Positions 1-10,869 of a DNA stretch of 64,000 nucleotides are shown piece by piece. The stretch is from Palaemon carinicauda. Its lineage: Eukaryota; Arthropoda; Malacostraca; Decapoda; Palaemonidae. Below the pieces are notes generated by a model. The model ran no database searches and was not told the DNA's origin. It worked only from the letters and a program-made list of their open reading frames with translations. The translations under genes were made by a program, and so were the position numbers. Within the stretch, counting starts at the first letter, position 1; every line of letters begins with the position of its first letter. The DNA lies in assembly GCF_036898095.1 (NCBI RefSeq), contig NC_090730.1, positions 24,175,691 through 24,239,690 on the forward strand, given 5' to 3'.

Positions 1-851
1 TTATACAGTATTTTCATTTTGTAATAAGCAAAGTTTTTATCATTTCAGAAAAGCACAAAGGCTTCAGAAAGACTCTGAGATAGATAGCTATCACATTTTT
101 AAAAACTGTAAAACAAGCAACTGGGAGAGGAACACAAAGGTTCTGGTAGTGAGGTCGTGAACTTAATTGGATGGACATAGCACCATAAAGCTGAAAGTAA
201 AGAGGCATTTTTCATCTATATTAATCCATGTACAGTAGCTTGAAACAGAAGGAAATGGGATTGATTACCTGGTACTACTGTAGACACACTCTGCCAGCTG
301 GATCTTTGAGTTAGTCTAGCAAAAATGAAAAAACATATGACTCACAGCCAGTGTCTGGTACGTCATAAGTGACTAGTACTACACTACACCAATACAATCT
401 TTCAGTATTTCAGCAAACCTGGAAGCTAAAAGAAAATTGAAATATTTAAAATCAAATTATTCAGTGTTAATTTCTTAATTCACTAAAAAATATTTTCAGT
501 ATTTCCGAGAACCAAGGGCAAGCCTCTTTTAAGAAGGGCTATATGCATAGGCATCCATTCAATGTCCATATTTGATAAAAAATGCCTCGGATTTTCATAA
601 ATGATGAAGTCTAATTCCTGTGAAGATCACATTACAAAAGGGCTGCACTATCCCTTTACAAAGAACACAGTAGAAACTCAAAGCTGTATGACGGCAATAA
701 CCATTATGCTCTGCAGGTTCAACATGAATGAGAGTACAAAAGAGATGAAGATAGCCACAGTTCCATATGAGCCATAGGGCTCATATGGAAGATTTGCAAT
801 TAGATGTGAGGTGAAAATCAAACAAAATCTTGGAAATACAGTTTTAATATA
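1..851. other. No gene recognised
   Basis: This AT-rich stretch has only short open frames without recognisable motifs. No splice-bounded coding segment, RNA gene or clear repeat was seen. It ends where the left inverted terminal repeat of degenerate DIRS element F begins. Confidence 0.6.
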
Positions 852-859
852 ACAAATTT

Positions 860-1063
860 GTAATCATTTGTATTTTTCTTAGCATACAAACATTCCACTA
901 TTTATATTGTTTTTTGCAAAGCTGAACTAGCCATGATAATTTCTAGTGAGGGATAACTACCACACCCACTAGTTAGCAGGTGGGGATGGGTAGCCCGGGT
1001 ACCCTGCTAACTCACACACCTAGGTTGAGTGACCACTTTGCTTAATGGCAGGACTTCTGAGGG
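860..1063 (+). repeat. Left inverted terminal repeat of F
   Basis: About 200 bp that pairs, with many mismatches, with the reverse complement of 6195-6385. Both copies contain the order GCTGAAC, AGCCATGATAAT, GTGAGGGAT, and then CCTAGGTTGAGT ahead of CCACTTTGCTT. The mismatches show that this insertion is old. Confidence 0.75.
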
Positions 1064-1081
1064 ACAGGTTGGCGGGCCAAT

Positions 1082-1185
1082 GTGTATAAATAGTAGAATG
1101 TTTGTATGCTAGGAAAAATACAAATTATAACAAATTTGTCATTTGTTCCAGCACAAATACAAACCTACTATTTATATTGGGTAGA
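1082..1185. repeat. Internal complementary region of F
   Basis: The first half is the reverse complement of the extreme left end of F and the second half is the reverse complement of its extreme right end. They are fused around 1130. This fused-end arrangement is the signature of DIRS elements, where it is thought to help close the circular DNA intermediate. Confidence 0.75.
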
Positions 1186-2015
1186 CTCACTCGTAGGAGG
1201 GAGGAAGTCCTTTACCAACTGGCTTTGGTATCTGACCCAGGGTTCTCTAAACTTTGGTAAGCCTGAAGTAGTAGGAACCCTACCCTTACTAAATTCTAGT
1301 GCTATGCCCTATTTGGGGCAAGCGATATTAGCGGCCTGCAGAAGTTTTTGTGTTCGTGAAACTAGCAACGTGGCTGATCTTTAACGTAGGAACTTGAATA
1401 CCAACCCGAGACTCCTTAGAATTTACCCAATACCCTCCCTCGAAGAGGTATTGGGGACGTTGGATACACAAGAGAAATGAGTCTTACTTGCAGAGAGGTG
1501 ATGTCAGCTTATGTTGAGTGACTATGGTGCTGGGGGGAGAAGGTGAAAGGAAGAAGGAGCCAGTCATTCTACTCATTCACCCAAGACTAACCAGGGTAAC
1601 CTCAACCCTCTGCTACTTGTCCAAAAAGGAGTTTGAGGTGTCTAAACCACTTGTTGTGCAGCCACCACAGGACCTATGGAGAACTTGTCCAGGTTCCTGT
1701 AGGTTACGTCTTGCAGGTAGTGGACAGTGAACGTGGTTGTCTGATGTTTCCACACGCCTGCTTACAATATCTAAACCACAAAGAAATTCTTATTGAAGGT
1801 CAGGGACGTTGCAATGCTCCTGATGCCATGAGCTCTGGGTTGTTTGGAAGGAAGAGGGTCTGGATTGAGAGGAAACTCAATCGTCTTCCGTATCCAGGAG
1901 GAAATGGAATTTCTAGTGACCCTCCTCTTGACCTTTCCCGTGGTGACAAGCAGTGCTTGTACATGGGAGGCGAGCTGCTGTCCTCTTAAGGTAACACCTC
2001 AAACTCTTCACTGGA

Positions 2016-2700
2016 TTAAGTAACAGTTGGTCTCGATCTTCGGTTACAGAATGAAGATTCTCTATCCTCAACAATCCTCAATGGACCGAACCTAGGATTC
2101 AGTACACCCGGATTTTGAGTCTTAGCAATAAACTCAGGAATGTAACTGAGGATTACTTCTCCCCATCTCCTTGAATGGGGGGTGACAAAAGATAGACTGT
2201 AAAGTTCGCTAACTCTCTTGGCTGAAGTCAAAGCGAGTATGATCACCGTCTTCCATATGAGGTGGGGATCTGTTGCCTGGCATAATGGTTCGTAAGGTGT
2301 ACCGTTCAGGGACTGAAAGACCTGAACCACTTTCCAAGGAAGAGGTCTAAGTTCTGACTGGGGATAAGTAATCTAATAACTCCGAATGAGTAAGGAAAGT
2401 TCCAACGAGCAGGAAGTATCTACTTCTTTCACTTTAAATGCAAGACTCAAGGCTGAGTGATAGTTTTTCACTGCCGAAATCTAGAGAACCATTTCTTCCC
2501 GAAGGTGTATATGGAACTCCGCTATGGTTGAGACAGTGGCATTGAGGGACGAGATACCACTTCCACTACACCAGCCACAAAACACTGACCACTTAGCTTG
2601 GTAGACTGACACTGTTGGGCGTCTAAGGTGTCCAGCCATCCTTTTAGCAACTCGTGAAAAGCCTCTCTGTGAGAAGAGGTGCTGGACAGTCTCCAAGTGT
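2016..2700 (-). pseudogene. Tyrosine recombinase remnant of F
   Basis: Two broken minus-strand pieces. The upstream piece (2481-2696) matches the N-terminal DNA-binding part of DIRS recombinases (VYQAKWSVFCGWC, then IAEFHIHLREE). The downstream piece (2016-2330) contains the region of the first catalytic arginine (SAKRVSELYSL). The C-terminal H-x-x-R and tyrosine part is not intact. Compared with the recombinases of A and D it is truncated and frameshifted, so it is not expected to be active. Confidence 0.75.
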
Positions 2701-2885
2701 GAAGCCGAAGCAAAGCTAAGGCTCTGTGGTAGATGTTAGCATGTGGTCGTTTGGGTTGATCGGGTTGTGGAGGGAATTCCCTCAGGGTCTCCGTAAGGAA
2801 TTGCAGAAGCTCTGGAAACCATTCTGCATAACACCACAGCGGAGCTATAAGTTTTTGCTTAATCATACTTGGTTGAGGACTTTTC

Positions 2886-4490
2886 TCAGACAAAATGGGG
2901 TGAATGCGTACATGACCATTTCCTTCCAATGATGTTAGAATGCATCTTGCCAAAGAGCCTGGGTTCTGGTACTTGTGAGCAGTACAACGGGAGCCTGAAG
3001 TTCAGGGCCGTTGTGAACATCTCCACAGTCGTGGAACCCCACAAAGTCAAGATTTTATTGGCTACTAGACGATTCAAAGACCACTCTAAGCCCACTATCT
3101 GAGTCGCTTTGCTCAGACTTTCCACTAGCAAATTACGCTTGCCCGGAATGAAGCGAGCCAATAGGGACACTGAGTTGCCTTCTACCCATCTGATTATTTC
3201 TACTGCTAGATGGCACAGCAGCTGCGAAAAGGTACCCCCTTATTTGTTTAGGTAAGCAACCATTATGGTGTTGTCGCTCATCAACATCGCAGAGTGTCCC
3301 GCTAGGAACTGATGGAACTGTTTGAGGGTGAGGAAAGCTGCACTCATTTCTAAGAGGTTTACTGTATATGCCAATACCTTTCGGATTCGAACCACTGGCC
3401 GGAAATGGTTCGGTGCAACATGTGGGCCCCCTTCCTTCTTTTGACGCATCTCAAAAGAGCATCAATTCCGAGGAAGAATGAGAAGATCGACCCCTTTGCA
3501 GAGGTTTAGGTAGGTCTGTCAGCACCATCTGAGGTCCGTCCGTTCCTCTTGCCCTATGCGAAGAAGTCTCTCCCTGGAATCGGTGGTCTGATTCCAATGG
3601 GATTTCAGCTGCCACTGGAGAGATCTCATCCTGAGGCGGCTGTTGGGAACTAAACATATCACAGAAGAGATGTAACCAAGCAGATGCACCCAGCTCTGCA
3701 CTGGGAGCTCTTCCCGTCTGAGGAAGTGCTGTGCTACCTTCCTCAGCCTCCAAATTCTTTCGTTTGATGGATATACTTGGTGCCTTACGGTGTCAATAGC
3801 ATGCCTAGGTGTACCAGATTTTGAGAGGGGATCAAACGAGACTTCACGAGGTTTACCATGATCCCCAAATCTTGGCAAAACCTAAGAAGCTCACCTCAAT
3901 GGCGGAGAAGGGCTGCCTTGAGTCTGCCAGAATCAGCCAGTCATCCAGATAACTTAAGGGACAGATGCCGAGTCTGTGAGCCCAAGCTGATACAACTGGC
4001 AAACACTCTCATGAAAGACTGAGGTGCTGTGGAAAGACCAAAATACAGCATCTTGAACTGGTATAGTTTTTGATCGAGGGAGAATCTTAGATACTTCCTG
4101 GAAGACGGACGGATTGGGATCTGGAAGTATGCGTTCTTCAGATCTAGAGTGCACGTGAAGTCTTTTGGTCTGATAGCGAGCCTGACCGTGTCGGGAGTCT
4201 CCATCCTGAAAGGAGTTTGCTGGACAAACTTGTTCAGGGGGAGAGATCTATGACTGGTCTCCAGCCTCCAGACGCCTTTTCTACAAGAAAGAGTCGACTG
4301 TAAAAGCCTGGAGACCTATAGCAGACCTCTTGGAGAGCACCCTTTTCCAATATGGTCTGGACTTCGCCCTGAAGGGCTGACTCCTTTGCGGATCCCTTCG
4401 CATAGGAGTCTGATGGGAGAGGCATTCGAATTAGTGGGGGGAGAGATAGTACAAACGGGACGCAATACCCAGAACGGATCACCTCGACCG
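2886..4490 (-). pseudogene. RT/RNase H remnant of F
   Basis: Scattered minus-strand pieces follow the order of a DIRS pol. The RT entry segment lies at 4234-4482 (SPGFYSRLFLVEKASGGWRP), and the RT palm with LDLKNAYFQIPI and LYFGLSTAPQSF at 3941-4204. RNase H-like sequence (SDNTIMVAYLNK) is near 3240-3449, and the post-RNase H segment ending LPLYCSQVPEP is at 2886-3170. Frameshifts and stops separate the pieces, and the YxDD segment is not in a continuous frame. Confidence 0.75.
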
Positions 4491-4834
4491 TACAGGGATC
4501 AGCCCCGTGGTGAAGCCACCTTTGCCATCAGCTGTTCAGGCATCCCCCTACAGGTGGACATATGGGAGGATTGCCTGTCCTAGTGGGGTCAGCCTCGGCC
4601 AGACTCCCGCTTGCAACTGCCACCACGGAAGGACTTTCTACCTCAAAAGGGCTTGTTGGACATCCTGTGACCCAGCTGTTTAGGGTCTCTAGCCTTTTTC
4701 ATCGGCAGTCTAGGAGCTGGATTCCTTTGTGGCTGAGGAAGGTAAGGTCTTCAAGTCGAGGCCCTGTGAATGAGAGAGTCCGTAGTGGACTTTCTCCACT
4801 TCTCAGCCACCTGCTCGACATCCTCAGGATTGAG

Positions 4835-6110
4835 TCATGAACTTCCCTCAAAGGGGGCATTCCTGAGCCTTGCTACCTTGGCCTGAGGGAATTTTCTATG
4901 GAATTTTCCTATTACGGCAGCCCGGCTCCTCAAGATGGTGTTAGCCAAAGGTTCACCAGTTGATGAGACAGGAACTAGATGGCCTAAGTGCCTCATAATA
5001 AGAAAGTCTCCAAAGACTTCCTTGTGGACTGTTTGGACCAGTCCTGAGACCAGCACAATTGTCCTAAAGATCCTAACCAGAAATCAAGCCAAGAGGTAGC
5101 CTCCATGGTCTACCTCGCGACCTTTTCCTAGTTCAGGATCTTGGAGGCCAAGAACGAGACAGAGTGATCTAGAGGCAAAACTAGTAGCGACTCATTGAGG
5201 ATTTCATAATACCTCTGTTGCATGATAAAAGGTGGAAGGAGGAGTTTGGAGGAGGAGCTGGTGCGAAGGGAGGAAGATGAAACAGTTACCCGAGACACAG
5301 CCTTCTGCTTGGCACTCGTCTACGCCTTTGACCAAGGCAAACTGCATTTGTCATCAGGGGTCTCTGAGTGCCATAAAACTGGTCTAGGACCATATACAAG
5401 AGGGGCAGCCAATGGATCTGGCAGCCCACTGATGGTTTGGATGTAGGTTAAAACCTGCCAGAAGGCATGTTCTTTTCGGTCCGCCTCCATCATTTTAGGG
5501 CTAGCGGCAGATGGCAAAATGTCGTCCTCGTAATCATTTTCCTCATCCGCTTCCGAGCTCTCATCCATAGGAGCCCGGAGTGGGTCAAGGTCGTCATCAA
5601 GATCAACGGAGGACTGGTTCTCTCTGAGTCTCTGCACGAGATAAGGGAGGCCTGGCCAAAGATTTTGGGATAGTGAATAAATCTTTCGGCAGAAGCTCCT
5701 CCATCAGTGTAGGCCTTGCGGTTTCCACTGACCTGCGGGAGAGATGGGACTTCACAGGGGCAGGAAAAGCATCACACCGAGAAGAGTGAAGTGCCTCCTT
5801 TGGCACTGCCTCGGCTAGAATCAGACGGAACGAGTCCATATAGGAAATTGTCCCGTTCTTGGAAGGAGAAGGTCTAATTCTCTTCCTCTTCCCTTTGGGC
5901 CTTGCCTGTGGGGACTTGAACAGTAAGGGACTCCCCTACGGTTCTGCAGCTCTCTTCCCTGGCTCTCTTGCGAGGAGTGATGTTCTCCTTGGGTGAAGGC
6001 TCTGCCGGAGCAGTCCTTAGAGTTCCCCCTGTCATCAAGAGGGGGAGAGGGACCCGGGATGATAGGAGGCAACAGGGGAATCCTGGGAGTGCGCATGGGA
6101 CAAGTCACTC
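4835..6110 (-). pseudogene. Probable gag remnant of F
   Basis: Several short minus-strand frames fill the space between the RT remnant and the right terminal repeat. One (5320-5637) is acidic and low-complexity. Others (5603-5839, 5821-6108) are proline/arginine-rich. No definite domain is visible. The gag call rests mainly on position in the element. Confidence 0.5.
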
Positions 6111-6194
6111 ACACGCACACAATCTGAAAAGATAAAGAAAAAACAATTATTAAAGCCAGTAAAATGGGAGAGTATGGGCAGTATGTCTGTTTCT

Positions 6195-6385
6195 ACCAAG
6201 AAAGCAAAGTGGTTACTCAACCTAGGCATGTGATTGAGTGGGGTACCCAGGCTACCCCACCCCCACCCGCTGACTAGCGGGTGCAGTAGTCATCCCTCAC
6301 TGAAAATTATCATGGCTGGTTCAGCTTCGCCAAAAACAAAATACCCAATATAAATAGTGGAAGGTTTGTATTTGCGCTGGAACAA
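6195..6385 (-). repeat. Right inverted terminal repeat of F
   Basis: Inverted partner of 860-1063, with many substitutions. It marks the 5' end of minus-strand element F. Confidence 0.75.
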
Positions 6386-6390
6386 ATGTT

Positions 6391-6920
6391 CTTTAAATTA
6401 GTTGTTATGATGTATATCAATATAAAATTTCTGTTATGAAATTTTATTTCTTCTTCTTGGTAAGTTTTATATCTACTGTTCCTTTTCCATAAAATATTCT
6501 CACCCATCCACCGAGAGACTGCACTTACTGATCTCTTGTCTAAACAAAAAGAGTAATTTAAGAGGCATAAATTAAAAAAAGGAAAGATTCTCCTTTCACT
6601 TCTCAATAAGAACAAAGCTTCCTATGACATCATGCAAGTTTTTAAAATTTTTAAAATATGTGTTTTTAATATTTTGAACTACAGTATTTACAATGGAATT
6701 ACTGCCTTATCCAATATTCTACTGCAAACTGTGCTTCTGTGTTACTGTTTCTGCTTTACATGAATTTCAAGCCTTCCAAGTATTCTCTTAAAATTTGTAT
6801 TTTTCTTTGGTGTTAATTTTCAAATATAATTTTCACTTAATTGCCTTCTTTCCAGTGGGTGTCTACATTTTCCTTTGTACTATAAATATATTTTATAAAA
6901 ATTTTGTTTTCCTACAGTCA
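6391..6920. other. No gene recognised; 3' flank of zinc-finger gene
   Basis: AT-rich sequence between element F and the stop codon of the zinc-finger gene. It probably includes that gene's 3' UTR, but no canonical AATAAA was identified close to the stop. Confidence 0.5.
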
Positions 6921-7952
6921 CTATGGATTCTCTCCAGTATGACTATTCATATGTTTTCTGAGTTGACATCTATGAGAAAATGCTTTCCCACATTCACTGC
7001 ATGTAAAGGGAGTATCTCCAGTGTGAATCCGCATGTGCGTTATTAAATGGCTTTTACGAGAAAACGATTTCCTGCATTCATCACATCTGTATGGTCTCTC
7101 TCCCGTGTGAGTCCTCATATGCTTTCCAAGTTGCCATCTATGAAGAAATGGTCTATCACATTCAGTACAACTGTAGCGCCTCTCTCCAGTGTGACTCCTC
7201 ATGTGCCTCGTAAGACAACTGTTTTGAGAAAATTCCTTTCCACATACATTGCACGTTATTGGCTTCTCTCCAGTGTGAATCTTCATATGTACTTTGAGGT
7301 ATTTTCTCTCAGAAAAGGCTTCCTCACATTCGCTACAAGAAAATGGCTTCTCTCCGGTGTGCATCCTTAAATGACTCCTGAAACTACTTTTATAAGGAAA
7401 AGCCTTTCCACAGTCATCACACCTGTATGGCTTCTCTCCAGAATGAACTACCATGTGACGCTTGAGTTTATATCTCTGGCAAAATTCTTTACCACAACTT
7501 TCACACACAAATGATTTCTCATCAGTATGCATTTCCAAGAAAGTTTGGAGATGATCTTGACAAAGAGATTCAATCTGTGAACCATTTTGTTTACTTCCAC
7601 TGCTTGAAAACCTTTTATTGTCTATTTGGATCTTTTGTTGTAAACTTTGCACTTGGTCAACTGTTTGCAAATTCACATCACCATCTTTATTGTCTTCCTG
7701 TTTGTAAATTAATGAATCTTTCTTACTCACAATCGAATCTACTTTGAATGAATGGTTGGCTTCTTCTTCATCAGAATCATACCTTCGTAGCTCTGTCTTG
7801 ACTACCATAATTGGATCAAAAGGCAAACAGCCATCATCACTTTCATTACTATTGCCAAGCAAATCCCTTTCTTCATGGCTGGCTGGAGGTGATGATAATG
7901 GATCTTCAATTTCACTCTTCAAAGGAAATCCTAAGGAATATTCTGAATTCAT
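6921..7952 (-). CDS. C2H2 zinc-finger protein, seven fingers
   Basis: A 343-residue protein with an acidic, serine-rich N-terminal half and seven consecutive C2H2 fingers in the C-terminal half, joined by TGEKP-type linkers (HSGEKP, HTGEKP, HTGERR, HTGERP, HTGDTP). A degenerate finger-like segment ending HTDEKS precedes them. The last finger ends HTGENP, just before the stop. Such arrays bind DNA and usually act as nuclear transcription regulators; the target is unknown. An acidic segment with a VKTE sequence could be a sumoylation site (inference). I prefer the start at 7952 because it has A at -3 (GCTAAAATGA). The frame stays open upstream to 8033, but that part is basic and probably 5' UTR or intron. 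No KRAB, ZAD or SCAN domain was seen. It lies intact between degenerate DIRS elements F and G/H. Confidence 0.85.
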   Translation of the reverse strand: MNSEYSLGFPLKSEIEDPLSSPPASHEERDLLGNSNESDDGCLPFDPIMVVKTELRRYDSDEEEANHSFKVDSIVSKKDSLIYKQEDNKDGDVNLQTVDQVQSLQQKIQIDNKRFSSSGSKQNGSQIESLCQDHLQTFLEMHTDEKSFVCESCGKEFCQRYKLKRHMVVHSGEKPYRCDDCGKAFPYKSSFRSHLRMHTGEKPFSCSECEEAFSERKYLKVHMKIHTGEKPITCNVCGKEFSQNSCLTRHMRSHTGERRYSCTECDRPFLHRWQLGKHMRTHTGERPYRCDECRKSFSRKSHLITHMRIHTGDTPFTCSECGKAFSHRCQLRKHMNSHTGENP

Positions 7953-9195
7953 TTTAGCTTCTTTGTCTTTAAAAGTTAAAGTATTTATTACTCTGCATTT
8001 CATACACCACCAATTAATGTGTACTACTAACATTCCATAGCATCAGTTCCTATATTCTGTTCAGATGCCATATATCAAACTAACCAGTATGGGAGATCTT
8101 TGACCTGTCATTATTACACTGAGACAATCTTCCTAGCAGTATCACTGACCTGACATTCTCACTTTGTAAGAGGCTCTTTCACTACTTTAAAGTATCAAGT
8201 ACCAACTTGGTCTGTTCTTTATACCCACAGTAATTTTACTCTAATGTATTATGCTGTTGATTTATTCTTATTGTTTTTATTTGCTATTTTCATCTTGTTT
8301 TCTCTTTTCCATTATTATACTTTTTATTCCTTGGAAACTTACTTTGCAGAGTAATAACCACTCAAACTATTTTATATGAATGCATGTTTACTCTCATTAA
8401 TGGTAATTATAATTACGTAACTTTTGATTAATAATAATTGTAATAATATATGATATAACTACAACTTAATCTACTCTTCGCTTCCAATTTGTCAGTTCTT
8501 AATTTTTTACAACTAAGAGAACTACATTTTAAAAGTTTCTCTCCATATGAAAGTATCAATATTTACATAAGAAATATATTTGGTTTGCATCAACTTGTAA
8601 TTTATTCTGAACAATCATAAATATAAACTGAATCATATAACAGTAATTCAAATTTAAGACTTTTGTCTAAAAACATTATGTCATGCAAGAATGTCAAATA
8701 AAATGCTTCACTTCTTATCTACAAAAAATCATAACAATCAGAATTAAACTCTAGTTTAGTATAAAGGTTCAATTCCTCTAAATATACCTAGTGATGGTAA
8801 TTTACCTTCTATCAACACCCATATAATACAGATCCATTATTTATGTCCTTGCTCTTGATACAAAAATTTGGTGGTTTTTCAATGGGCAGGAAACCTCTGA
8901 AATTAGAGAATGCAACAAACAATTAGAATATAAATAAGTTACATTATGAATTACATAAAGATTCCCCATCTTGTTTTTTTGGCCCAATTTGCAACCATTT
9001 TTCCATTTCTACAAATACAGTACATAATATCTGAAATTTACAGAATAACACGTACTTAAATTATGCATATTACTTGGAACATTACATGCAAAGAAATATT
9101 ACTAATTATATCATACTCATCAAATTTAAAGTATTTCTATATGTTGTCACAAATTCTTTGATTCTGCAGTATTACATTTCTGTATAAAAGTAAAA
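7953..9195. other. No gene recognised; upstream of zinc-finger gene
   Basis: AT-rich sequence without a convincing coding segment. It should hold the promoter and possibly 5' non-coding exons of the zinc-finger gene, but no specific site can be supported. Confidence 0.5.
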
Positions 9196-9199
9196 ATTT

Positions 9200-10205
9200 A
9201 CATTGTTCCATCACTAATACAAACCCTTTTGTTCTTTGTTAAGGAATATACTTTCAGCAAAGCTGGAAGACTAGCCATAAGACTTTTAGTGAGGTGTAAC
9301 TAGCCTAATGCTAGTTAGCATTAGGGATTAGTACCGGCTACCCCACTCAAACACACCTGTGTTGTTTCACCACTTTTGCTTTTGTCATGGTTGAGAGCGG
9401 ATGTTGACTCTCTCTACCACTGTTCACTGACTGCAGTTTGACTAATCTTATTTCTTTGCTTTATCTTTTAGTTGTGATTGTTTCTTTTTCTAGGCCTGTA
9501 TGCAGACTTGTCCTGGACCTGATGGGTGGAAATATGGCACCTTCATGTCTCAGGTTGAGACCAATCCACATTCCCTGTGCCCGGCCTGCAGGGGACGTTT
9601 GTGTATGCAGTTAAATACCTGCGTTGAATGCCGAGAGTGATCATCCTCCCAATGGGGGAGGTTTGGTAGAAGGCGGAAGAAGAAAGGGAAGAGGGATTCG
9701 TCTCCTTCGGGGTCATCCTCAAAGGGGAAGAAACCTCGGCTTCCTTCTTCTGCTTCACAATCTCTGCCCAAAGCTCCTCCTCAATCATCCTCTGCGGACG
9801 ATCGATCGAGGAGCAGTGGTGACCCTTTAACTATTGGACAACCCTTAGGGGAGGACCCAACCACATCCCCTAGGGAAGCAGTGCTGCCCTCTTCCTCAGG
9901 TGACTCTTTTTCAGTTGATGATGTAATCCAGCTGTGGCTGTCTTCTTGGGGATCGCTGGTCCCCCATTGAAGGAGAGTCTCTTTGAGCTTCTGCAGTTGA
10001 AGGCACAGAGGAAGCGTACACTGGCTTCCTCAGAGGTTGATCTCGGTCCTCCTCTCAAAGACTCTGAAGGTTTCACACCGGCGAAGTCTCAAGGGGCCCT
10101 TCCTATGGAAATCTCTGCTCCTGCACCGTTACTGCTTTCATCGACTTTGCTGCAGCAGTTCCTGATCAGTGTCCTTCAGGTCTACTGAAAGCATGAAGGC
10201 TCCCT
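9200..10205 (+). mobile_element. DIRS-like remnant G (5' end and partial gag)
   Basis: A plus-strand remnant that starts with an F-like terminal repeat (9205-9420; shared motifs CAGCAAAGCTGG, GTGAGGTGTAAC and CTACCCCACTCAA) and runs into a gag-like frame. It stops abruptly near 10205, where minus-strand remnant H begins, so it has lost RT, recombinase and the 3' end. Confidence 0.65.
9500..10190 (+). pseudogene. Gag N-terminal remnant of G
   Basis: The plus-strand translation contains a zinc-binding-like Cys pattern (CPACRGRLCMQLNTCVEC) resembling the N-terminal cysteine cluster of DIRS gag proteins, compare CSDCRDRPCLLENRCEEC in element A. A basic, serine-rich stretch follows. The frame is broken by shifts, and the region 9934-10188 is open in one frame. 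It is not expected to be functional. Confidence 0.6.
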
Positions 10206-10220
10206 CTCTGACAGAGGACA

Positions 10221-10610
10221 GCATAGACCAGTTTCCATCCTGAACTTGGTTTGACATACTAACACGGTCAGAGGGAGGTGGATGACTGTCCCTAGCCCTT
10301 AGTCACCCTCTCCACCAGGAAGAGTTGACTGTAGAAGCACAGAGACTCGTCTCGAAATACTTCAAGCATGTTCTTCTCCAACATCCCTTACACCTTTACC
10401 AGCAAGGCTGGCATAGACCATACTGTTTCCATCCTGAACTTGGCTTGACATACTAACTTGGTCAGAGGGAGGTCCATGACCGTCACCAGCCCTTAGTCAC
10501 CTTCTCCACCAGGAAGAGTTGACTGTAAACGCCCGGAGACTTGTCTCGAACAACTTCAAGCATGTTCTTCTCCAACATCCCTTCCACATTTACCAGAAAA
10601 GCCAAGGCTT
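10221..10610. repeat. Tandem duplication, about 194-bp unit, two copies
   Basis: The block starting GCATAGACCA at 10221 recurs at 10411. The shared text TTCCATCCTGAACTTGG to CAACATCCCTT follows in both, with a period close to 194 bp and modest divergence. It duplicates the RT start region of remnant H. Confidence 0.8.
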
Positions 10611-10845
10611 TTAAGAATGTTGGATGTACCATCGAGAAATTGATCGGAACTAGAGATACGGGGACCTGGCAGTCCTGGAAAGGTAGCAAGTAAAAGTCCC
10701 TAAGGACACTCACTATGCAAGACTCAACCCCGGGTCTCTGATAAGTTGCCCAATAGTGAAACAAGGAACCCTCTAATCTCAGCAGTAGGAGAGAAGAAAT
10801 GCCAGCCACAGCATTTCCTTCTCTGAAAAGGAGCAGGCTGTGCAC
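10240..10845 (-). pseudogene. RT N-terminal remnant of H
   Basis: The minus-strand frame at 10483-10845 ends SPGVYSQLFLVEKVTKGW, the conserved segment just before the first RT motif in DIRS pol proteins (compare SPGFYNRLFLVAKKTGGW in A). Sequence equivalent to the next motif (LVCQAKFRMET) follows after a stop. The tandem duplication repeats this part. The RT catalytic core is absent. Confidence 0.7.
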
Positions 10846-10869
10846 ACACAGGCTCTTTTCATGAAGAGG

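Larger units (their letters stand above)
852..6390 (-). mobile_element. DIRS-like retrotransposon F (degenerate)
   Basis: A decayed tyrosine-recombinase retrotransposon read on the minus strand: gag at the high-coordinate end, then RT/RNase H, then recombinase at the low-coordinate end. Diverged inverted terminal repeats bound it (about 860-1063 and 6195-6385). An internal complementary region near 1082-1185 joins sequence complementary to both ends. Reading frames are broken into pieces. The termini contain a TTTGTTCC-like motif followed by an ATACAAACC-like motif, also seen in remnants G, H and I, so these belong to one broad group distinct from A, C, D and E. Boundaries are approximate because the ends have diverged. 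Confidence 0.8.

Noticed and set aside
6921..8033. Zinc-finger start at the most upstream ATG (8033)
   Set aside because: The extra 27 residues look like untranslated or intronic sequence, and the ATG at 7952 has a better initiation context.
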